In this document: one piece after another, positions 5,929 to 11,197 of the stretch
How the letters are laid out: every line of letters begins with the position of its first letter
Position numbering within the stretch: the stretch's first letter is position 1
Source: DATHWB01 sp035544575
Lineage (GTDB): Bacteria; Actinomycetota; Acidimicrobiia; Spongiisociales; ZC4RG35
Direction of reading: 5' to 3'
DNA: 11,197 nucleotides
NCBI GenBank assembly: GCA_035544575.1
Contig: DATKEC010000024.1
Location: 1-11,197 of the forward strand
Position numbers and translations under genes: made by a program
Notes under the pieces: generated by a model
Told to the model about the DNA's origin: nothing
Database searches by the model: none
What the model saw: the letters and a program-made list of their open reading frames with translations, nothing else

Positions 5929-6726
5929 CGAGGACTTGCGGCCGGGGCCGGGGGGGCCGGCGAAGACCTGGGCGTGGGCCATCCAAGCGCTGGCGGCGGG
6001 GCCGGAGACCTCCAGCGCCGTGTCCGCCACGTGGCGGCGCTGGGCAACGACCAAGCAGAAATCCTCCACGGGGCCTGTCACCGATTCGGCGCTGTCATCG
6101 TTCCAGGTCCGCACGGTGCCGGACGGGCCGACGAGCGTGACCCGCACCCGACTCTCCGGCACCTCGAGACCCCGATTCTGGAACGAGAACCGGAACGTCT
6201 TCACCCCCAGCTCGGCGACCTGAAACAGACGGTCGGTCGGCTCCCGCACCACCCCGAGGGCGTCGACGACGTCGACACCGTGCGCCCAGGTCTCCATCAG
6301 CCGGGCCACCGCCGAGGACCTCGTCTTCATCGGCGGGCCGTACCAGGGGATCCGTTCCTCGGGATCGAGATTGACGAACGCTGCGATCAGCGCGGCTCGC
6401 TCGGCGCGCAGCCACGCCAGAACGTCGGGAGGCGTCATCGCCCGGCCCTCGGCGAACTGTCGTTCCATCAGGACGTCTCCGCGGTCGCCGAAGTCTGCCG
6501 CCAGTTCGGCCACGAACCGCTCGGGGTCGGTGGCGGCGATGCGCGCCTTCACGTCGAAGCCGGCGAGATGCGAGAGCTGGTCCCGGATCGTCCAGGGCGC
6601 CGCCGGCGTGACACGGTCGATGCCGTCCTCTCCCGCGGACAGACCTTCCACCTCTGCCAGGAGGGACGCCGTTTCGGCCGCCAGGTCCTCGAGGATCGGG
6701 TCGCCGTCCCAGCCGGCGTGGCTCAT
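5914..6726 (-). CDS. TIGR03084-type DinB/maleylpyruvate isomerase-fold protein
   Basis: This 270-residue protein resembles the actinobacterial TIGR03084 family, whose N-terminal half is a DinB/mycothiol-dependent maleylpyruvate isomerase-like four-helix bundle. Visible family sequence is PWTIRDQLSHLAGFD (44-58, with His53), RLMETWAHGVDVVDALG (142-158, with His149 and Asp152 as further candidate metal ligands), RLFQVAELGVKTFRFSFQNRG (166-186) and the closing AWMAHAQVFAGPPGPGRK (247-264). The molecular function is not established; a metal-dependent, thiol-linked reaction is an inference from the fold. The start overlaps the stop of the upstream dehydrogenase gene as ATGA, so the two are probably translated together. 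The final residues RTQG and the TAG stop come from the right inverted repeat, so the natural C terminus may have been replaced by the repeat. It is the last gene of the minus-strand operon. Confidence 0.82.
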   Translation of the reverse strand: MSHAGWDGDPILEDLAAETASLLAEVEGLSAGEDGIDRVTPAAPWTIRDQLSHLAGFDVKARIAATDPERFVAELAADFGDRGDVLMERQFAEGRAMTPPDVLAWLRAERAALIAAFVNLDPEERIPWYGPPMKTRSSAVARLMETWAHGVDVVDALGVVREPTDRLFQVAELGVKTFRFSFQNRGLEVPESRVRVTLVGPSGTVRTWNDDSAESVTGPVEDFCLVVAQRRHVADTALEVSGPAASAWMAHAQVFAGPPGPGRKSSRTQG

Positions 6727-7610
6727 CGTTGCCGCCCCACCTCGATGCCCGTCATCTGCTCCAGCGCTTTCACCAGCGCGTGGTTCCCGTCGCCTCCGAG
6801 GCCCTGCTGCTGGAGAGTCCGATACAGGTGGAACGCGAGCGAGGTCCCCAGCGCGGGGACGCCCAGCTCATCCGCCGCCTCCAGAACCAACCGCAGATCC
6901 TTCAACTGCAGATCGATCGTGAAGCCGGGCCGCCAGTCACGCGCGATCATCTGCGGTCCGCGATTCGAGAGCATCCATGAGCCGGCCGCCCCGCCGGTCA
7001 CCGCCGACAGCGTCGCTTCGAGATCGAGACCGGCCGCCTCGGCGAGTAGCAACGACTCCGAAACCGCCAACTGGTTGATGACCACCAGCATCTGGTTGAC
7101 GATCTTGACCAGCTGACCCGACCCGACCGGACCGACGTGGGTGATGGTGTTGCCCATCGCCTGGAAGTAGGGAAGTGCCCGGGCCACATCGTCCCCACTC
7201 CCGCCGACCATGATCGACAGCATCCCGTTGGCCGCACCTTCGGATCCTCCCGAAACCGGGGCGTCGACCCAGGATCCTCCTGCCGCTTCGACATCCGCCG
7301 CCAGCGATCGCGTCACGCTCGGGCTGATCGTGCTGTGGTCGACGACGAGGGCCCCGGGCCGCAGACCTGCCAGGATCCCGTCGTCCCTTCTCACGACGTC
7401 GACCACATCAGGGCTGTCGGACACGCAGATGAGCACCACGTCGCAACGTTCGGCGACGTCTCGCGGCGAGTCCGCGACGGTGCCACCCTCGATCGCGGCG
7501 GCCTTCGAGGCGGTGCGGTTCCAGACGACGACATCGAAACCGACCTTGATGAGGTTGGCGGACATGCCACGGCCCATGATTCCGATCCCCACGAACCCCA
7601 CGGAACTCAT
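6723..7610 (-). CDS. NAD(P)-binding 3-hydroxyisobutyrate dehydrogenase-family enzyme
   Basis: This 295-residue beta-hydroxyacid dehydrogenase has an N-terminal Rossmann motif GFVGIGIMGRGMSANL (5-20), VVWNRT (28-33), the DHSTISP block (91-97) and the substrate-loop signature DAPVSGGSEGAANGML (117-131). The catalytic segment GSGQLVKIVNQ holds the conserved Lys169 and Asn172, and an all-alpha C-terminal domain includes LQLKDLRLVLEAADELGVP (234-252). Family members oxidise 3-hydroxyisobutyrate, reduce tartronate semialdehyde or act on related short hydroxyacids; motifs alone do not decide. The neighbouring biotin carboxylase fits branched-chain acyl metabolism and favours a hydroxyisobutyrate-like substrate. 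The ATG at 7610 has a strong GGAGGAGG just upstream and overlaps the carboxylase stop as ATGA. The open frame continues further upstream, but that part overlaps the carboxylase gene and has no family sequence. The 3' end overlaps the next start, again as ATGA. Confidence 0.9.
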   Translation of the reverse strand: MSSVGFVGIGIMGRGMSANLIKVGFDVVVWNRTASKAAAIEGGTVADSPRDVAERCDVVLICVSDSPDVVDVVRRDDGILAGLRPGALVVDHSTISPSVTRSLAADVEAAGGSWVDAPVSGGSEGAANGMLSIMVGGSGDDVARALPYFQAMGNTITHVGPVGSGQLVKIVNQMLVVINQLAVSESLLLAEAAGLDLEATLSAVTGGAAGSWMLSNRGPQMIARDWRPGFTIDLQLKDLRLVLEAADELGVPALGTSLAFHLYRTLQQQGLGGDGNHALVKALEQMTGIEVGRQR

Positions 7611-9580
7611 TCGTCCTCCTCCCGGATCACGATCAGCGCGGAGTCGGCGTCGACTTGATCGCCCGCAGCCGCCCGGACCGACTCGACGATGCCGGCGGCC
7701 GGAGCCCGCAGCGTGTGTTCCATCTTCATCGCCTCCATGATGAGGAGGATCTGGCCGGCCTTGACAGATTCTCCCTCCACCACGAGCACCTCCACGACCT
7801 TGCCTGGCATCGGAGCCCGCAGCGACCCGGCATCGGCGACGGCACGAATCGACGGGTAGCGGTCGTGCTCGACGAAACGAGCGTGGCCGGCCGGCCCGTC
7901 CACGTCTGTTTCCGAACCGCTGCGCGCGACCCGGTAGGTGCGCCGGCGGCCGCCGATCTCGATGGCGACCTCGTCTTCGGCGACCCGATGGTCGAACTCG
8001 ACGGCGTCGGCGCCGTCGATCGACACCGTCGCCCCACCCCGTCCGAAGCGGTAGCCCACGGTGACGGTGCCCAGGGGGCCGTCGTAGGAGACGATCTGGG
8101 GATCGGTCGGGTTGTTCCTCCATCCCGATGGGATCGACCTGAGCACCGCAGCACTCGCCCGCCGCTCGTCGTGACCGGCCAGGGCCGCCGCCAGCGCCAT
8201 CTCCGCCAGGTCCTCGGAGGCGGGAAGCGGGGCGCCCAGCTCGGCGGGATCGTGTCGGTCGAGAAACCCGGTGTCGGTGTCCCCGGCAAGGAACTCGGGA
8301 TGATTCAGCACACGCACGAGCAGGTCCCGATTGGTGATCGAACCGTGGATGGCGGCTCGGCGAAGCGCTGCCGCGAGCGTCATCGCCGCCTCCCGCCGGG
8401 TGGGGGCGTGAGAGATGACCTTGGCCAGCATCGGGTCGTAGAACACCGAGATCTCGCTGCCGGATTCGACCCCGCTGTCGACCCGGATGCCGTCGGAGGC
8501 GGGGATGGAGAATCGCGACAACCGCCCCGCAACCGGTAGGAAGTCGTGGCGCGGATCTTCGGCGTAGAGACGCACTTCGATGGCGTGGCCGTCGAGTCTC
8601 GGCGTCAGCGCTTCAGGCGGCAGCGGCTCGCCCATCGCCACGAGCAACTGCAGACGCACGAGGTCGAGACCGGTGATCGCTTCGGTCACGGGATGCTCCA
8701 CCTGCAGCCGTGTGTTCATCTCGAGGAAGTAGAACTCGTCTCCCGCCAGGAGGAACTCGACTGTCCCGGCTCCCACGTAGTCCACAGCCCGGGCAACCGC
8801 CACGGCTGCTTTCCCCATTCGTGAGCGAAGAGCGGAGTCGACGGCCGGTGACGGGGCCTCTTCGACGATCTTCTGATGGCGTCGTTGGATCGAGCACTCC
8901 CGCTCGTGCAGCGAGACGAGATTGCCGTGCAGGTCGCCAAACACCTGGATCTCGACGTGGCGGGGATCCGTGAGGTACTTCTCCAGGAACACCGTTGCAT
9001 CGCCGAACGCGCTCTGGGCCTCGCGTTCTGCGCCACGGACCGCGTCGAGCAGGCCGCTCGGGTCCGGAACGATCCGCATGCCCTTGCCGCCGCCACCGGC
9101 AGACGCCTTGACGAGCACCGGATAGCCGATCTCGGTGGCGGCTGCTTCGACGGCGTCGTCGGCGAGTCCTGTCAGATCCACCGAGGCGAGGGTGGGCACC
9201 CCCGCTTCGCCGACCACGCGCTTGGATTCGAGCTTCGAGCCCATGCGGGCGATCGCGTCGGGCGACGGTCCGATCCAGGTCAGGCCGGCGTCGACGACGG
9301 CGCGAGCGAACTCGGCGTTCTCGGCCAGGAAGCCATAGCCAGGATGGATGGCGGTTGCTCCGCTCCGACGAGCGGCGTCGAGGATCAGGTCCCCCCGCAG
9401 GTACGACTCGGTGCCGGCAGAGCCCCCCAACGCGAACGCCTGGTCCGCCTCGGCGACGAAGGGAGCATGGCGATCGGGATCGGAGAACACGGCCACCGTT
9501 TCCAGCCCCATGGCCCGGCATGTGCGGAAGACTCGCCGCGCGATCTCACCTCGATTGGCGACGAGAACGGAGCTGATCAT
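7607..9580 (-). CDS. Acyl-CoA carboxylase alpha subunit (biotin carboxylase plus biotin carrier domain)
   Basis: This 657-residue protein joins a biotin carboxylase to a C-terminal biotin carrier domain, as in alpha subunits of methylcrotonyl-, propionyl- and acetyl-CoA carboxylases. It would carboxylate its biotin using ATP and bicarbonate, for transfer to an acyl-CoA by a separate beta subunit not seen here. The N-terminal domain begins SSVLVANRGEIARRVFRTC; the ATP-grasp loop KASAGGGGKGMRIV (158-171) and HERECSIQRRHQKIVEEAP (225-243) follow. The catalytic LEMNTRLQVEHPVTE (286-300, with Glu287, Asn289 and Arg291) is intact. The carrier domain (about 586-654) has APMPGKVVEV and EAMKM with the biotinylated Lys619. 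Length suits the methylcrotonyl/geranyl type, but the substrate is undecided. The ATG lies 37 bp after the permease gene with no Shine-Dalgarno nearby; a TAGCTT (9595 to 9590) could be a -10 box for its own transcript. Confidence 0.93.
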   Translation of the reverse strand: MISSVLVANRGEIARRVFRTCRAMGLETVAVFSDPDRHAPFVAEADQAFALGGSAGTESYLRGDLILDAARRSGATAIHPGYGFLAENAEFARAVVDAGLTWIGPSPDAIARMGSKLESKRVVGEAGVPTLASVDLTGLADDAVEAAATEIGYPVLVKASAGGGGKGMRIVPDPSGLLDAVRGAEREAQSAFGDATVFLEKYLTDPRHVEIQVFGDLHGNLVSLHERECSIQRRHQKIVEEAPSPAVDSALRSRMGKAAVAVARAVDYVGAGTVEFLLAGDEFYFLEMNTRLQVEHPVTEAITGLDLVRLQLLVAMGEPLPPEALTPRLDGHAIEVRLYAEDPRHDFLPVAGRLSRFSIPASDGIRVDSGVESGSEISVFYDPMLAKVISHAPTRREAAMTLAAALRRAAIHGSITNRDLLVRVLNHPEFLAGDTDTGFLDRHDPAELGAPLPASEDLAEMALAAALAGHDERRASAAVLRSIPSGWRNNPTDPQIVSYDGPLGTVTVGYRFGRGGATVSIDGADAVEFDHRVAEDEVAIEIGGRRRTYRVARSGSETDVDGPAGHARFVEHDRYPSIRAVADAGSLRAPMPGKVVEVLVVEGESVKAGQILLIMEAMKMEHTLRAPAAGIVESVRAAAGDQVDADSALIVIREEDE

Positions 9581-9617
9581 CGGTGAGGCAAGCTACCACC
9601 CGTCCGGGCGTCGACGC

Positions 9618-10406
9618 TCAGATCCCCTTGGGCTTGAGGTAGCGCTCGGCCAGCGAGGCGGCGAAGTCGATGGCCAGGGCCAACAGCGCCACCAACGACG
9701 CCCCGACGAATATGGCGGTGTTGCGCTGCAGCTTGAGACCCGAGTTGATCGTCTCTCCCAGACCGCCGGCACCGATCAGGAACACGAGGGCGGCCATGCC
9801 GACGTTGATCACGAGCGCCGTTCTGACGCCGGCCAGGATCACAGGGACCGCGAGGGGGAGTTCGATCCGACGCAGCACCTGTCGCTTGGACATCCCCATT
9901 CCGCGGGCAGCCTCGATCGTCGGCTTGTCGACTTGGTCGAGGCCCACCATGGTGTTGCGGAGGACCGGGATGATGGCGAAGACGGTGAGGGCGATGATCG
10001 CCGTGATCGTGCCCCGTCCCATGATCGTGAAGAAGATGATGATGAGCCCGTAGGCGGGGATCGCCTGACCAGAGTTGGCGAAGGCCACCACGGTGGGTGC
10101 GAACTTCCGGAACCTGTCCCGCGTTAGGACGATGCCGAGCGGGATCGCCGTTCCCACCACCAGCACCGTCGACCAGAACGTCACGTTGATGTGGGAGCGG
10201 AACTGGCCGACCAGTTTGTCGGTGGACAGGATGTCAGCGGTCGTGCGGTCGAACTCGCTGTAGATGTAGACGGCGCCGACCACCAAGAGCAGGAACACGA
10301 ACATCGCCGGCGGGATGATGAGCTGGATCCGGTCCCGGATCCTGGCGAGCTCGGCATCGGTCTTCTCGACAACCGTCGTGGCGGCTGGGGCGGCGACTGC
10401 ATTCAT
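9618..10406 (-). CDS. Osmoprotectant-type ABC transporter permease (OpuCB/ProW-like)
   Basis: This 262-residue inner-membrane protein is a binding-protein-dependent transport permease of the glycine betaine/choline/carnitine class. After a short cytoplasmic N terminus it shows about six hydrophobic segments, near 29-50, 75-95, 105-128, 131-150, 186-212 and 232-254. The cytoplasmic coupling loop EAARGMGMSKRQVLRRIELPLAVP (165-188) is the EAA motif that contacts the ATPase, followed by GVRTALVINVGMAALVFLIGAGGLG (193-217), typical of OpuB/OpuC permeases. The start overlaps the ATPase stop as ATGA, so it partners the upstream ATPase. No substrate-binding protein gene is in the window; it may lie beyond the right edge. 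Substrate is inferred from family only. Translation probably depends on coupling, since no clear Shine-Dalgarno precedes the ATG. Confidence 0.9.
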   Translation of the reverse strand: MNAVAAPAATTVVEKTDAELARIRDRIQLIIPPAMFVFLLLVVGAVYIYSEFDRTTADILSTDKLVGQFRSHINVTFWSTVLVVGTAIPLGIVLTRDRFRKFAPTVVAFANSGQAIPAYGLIIIFFTIMGRGTITAIIALTVFAIIPVLRNTMVGLDQVDKPTIEAARGMGMSKRQVLRRIELPLAVPVILAGVRTALVINVGMAALVFLIGAGGLGETINSGLKLQRNTAIFVGASLVALLALAIDFAASLAERYLKPKGI

Positions 10407-11197
10407 CGGTTGAGCGCCGCCTGGCGATCGCGCTCGACGCGCTGGAGTTCTTGGAGGAACTCGGTCAACAGTTCGATTCGGACCCCGCCCATGTATCTGC
10501 CCTGCGGGTCGACGCAGGCCGCGCAGCCAGTCACCGACAGCAGCATCTTCTCGAGGGCATCGCGCAGTGTGTCTTCGGGCTCGACCGTCACCCGCACTCG
10601 CTGGCCGGCTTCGTCGAGGCTCTCGGCACGGTCGAGCGCCGTCCGATCGAGCCAGCGGGCAGGCTTGCCCTCCGAGTCGAGCATCAGTGCCCAGCCGTCG
10701 ACAGACTTCTCGATGGCCCGCAGCACTTCTTCTCGGCTCACGGGCTCGGTGACCGTCGGGATGTCTGTCAGGTCGAGGTCGCGTATGCGCTTGAGATTGA
10801 GGCCCTTCAGAATCGCCCCCGACCCCAGGAAGTCCGACACGAACGCGTTGGCCGGATGGGCGAGGATCGCCTCGGGGGTGTCGTACTGGGCGATGCGGGA
10901 CTGTTCGCGCAGGATGGCGATGCGATCGCCCATCTTGATCGCCTCGTCGATGTCGTGGGTGACGAACACGATCGTCTTCTTGAGCTCCGACTGCAGGCGG
11001 AGGAACTCGTTCTGCAGCCGGTCGCGGGTGATCGGATCGATGGCGCCGAACGGTTCGTCCATCAGCAGCACTTCGGGGTCGGCGCCGAGCGCGCGCGCCA
11101 CGCCGACGCGTTGTGCCTGCCCGCCCGACAACTCCTTGGGGTACCGGCTGCGGTAGATCGACGGGTCGAGGCCGGTGAGCTCGAGCAGTTCGTCGAC
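10403..11197 (-). CDS. Osmoprotectant-type ABC transporter ATPase (OpuCA/ProV-like), N terminus outside window
   Basis: The visible 264 residues are the C-terminal two thirds of an ABC ATPase of the OpuA/OpuC/ProV group. The frame runs off the window end with VDELLELTGLDPSIYRSRYPKE, directly before the signature LSGGQAQRVGVARAL, so the gene is cut by the edge and a TTG at 11131 is not its start. It has Walker B LLMDEP (44-49), a D-loop (FGAIDP) and the switch His81 in VTHDIDEA; Walker A and the Q-loop lie outside. Residues about 145-250 form the family's C-terminal CBS-like regulatory region, which in characterised relatives senses ionic strength. Here it looks degenerate, with two cysteines in TGCAACVDPQG. 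It overlaps the permease start as ATGA and drives import through that permease. Confidence 0.92.
   Translation of the reverse strand, partial: VDELLELTGLDPSIYRSRYPKELSGGQAQRVGVARALGADPEVLLMDEPFGAIDPITRDRLQNEFLRLQSELKKTIVFVTHDIDEAIKMGDRIAILREQSRIAQYDTPEAILAHPANAFVSDFLGSGAILKGLNLKRIRDLDLTDIPTVTEPVSREEVLRAIEKSVDGWALMLDSEGKPARWLDRTALDRAESLDEAGQRVRVTVEPEDTLRDALEKMLLSVTGCAACVDPQGRYMGGVRIELLTEFLQELQRVERDRQAALNR

Noticed and set aside
4845..5945. Target-site duplication just outside the inverted repeats
   Set aside because: I compared the bases outside 4864 and 5928 and saw no direct repeat of convincing length, so classical transposition is not shown.
5641..7116. Long plus-strand open frame running from the DUF559 gene across the TIGR03084-type and dehydrogenase genes
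   Set aside because: It lies antisense to two genes with clear motifs and ATGA coupling, crosses the inverted repeat, and has low-complexity Arg/Pro composition.
7611..8123. Upstream extension of the dehydrogenase frame (170 extra codons)
   Set aside because: It overlaps the carboxylase gene, has Arg/Gly-rich sequence without motifs, and the ATG at 7610 has a strong ribosome site and begins the Rossmann motif.
10191..11156. Plus-strand open frame opposite the ABC ATPase
   Set aside because: It is Ser/Arg-rich, antisense to an unmistakable ABC signature and Walker B region, and has no motif of its own.

Overview
This is a GC-rich chromosomal window with tightly packed genes and ATGA start/stop overlaps. 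The gene families point to a high-GC actinobacterial lineage. The best evidence is the TIGR03084-type DinB-fold protein, the AbiEi-like plus DUF559 protein, and the acyl-CoA carboxylase alpha subunit with a fused biotin carrier. Acidimicrobiia is my best guess, by inference only. I found no rRNA, tRNA, CRISPR array or transposase gene, and no gene-free stretch longer than 300 bases.

Left, plus strand (1-4846): the C-terminal part of a bis-MGD molybdopterin oxidoreductase, cut by the window edge, is followed 30 bp later by metY (O-acetylhomoserine sulfhydrylase) and then by an alpha/beta hydrolase of unknown substrate. Next comes a compact S-adenosylmethionine riboswitch of the SAM-I/SAM-IV clan (about 3513-3612), with a plausible promoter whose predicted start lies at its 5' edge, and then metX (homoserine O-acyltransferase). 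metX and metY together would make homocysteine from homoserine and sulfide; the riboswitch would lower metX expression when SAM is plentiful.

Middle (4864-5928): this is the most unusual part. One gene, coding for an AbiEi-type winged-helix domain fused to a DUF559 (Vsr-like, PD-(D/E)XK-related) domain, sits between two 48-bp inverted repeats that match at 47 of 48 positions. Each repeat contains a 22-bp perfect palindrome (26 bp in the right copy). The right repeat supplies the last codons and the stop codon of the neighbouring minus-strand gene. This looks like a one-gene cassette of about 1,065 bp, inserted or bracketed by palindromic repeats.

Right, minus strand (11197-5914): an apparent operon, read from right to left, holds an osmoprotectant-type ABC ATPase (cut by the window end), its permease, a biotin carboxylase/BCCP subunit of an acyl-CoA carboxylase, a 3-hydroxyisobutyrate dehydrogenase-family enzyme and a TIGR03084-type protein. 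Three of the four junctions are 4-base ATGA overlaps; the permease-carboxylase gap is 37 bp. The last three genes suggest catabolism of branched-chain amino acids or related acyl-CoAs, but no carboxyltransferase subunit is present to fix the substrate.
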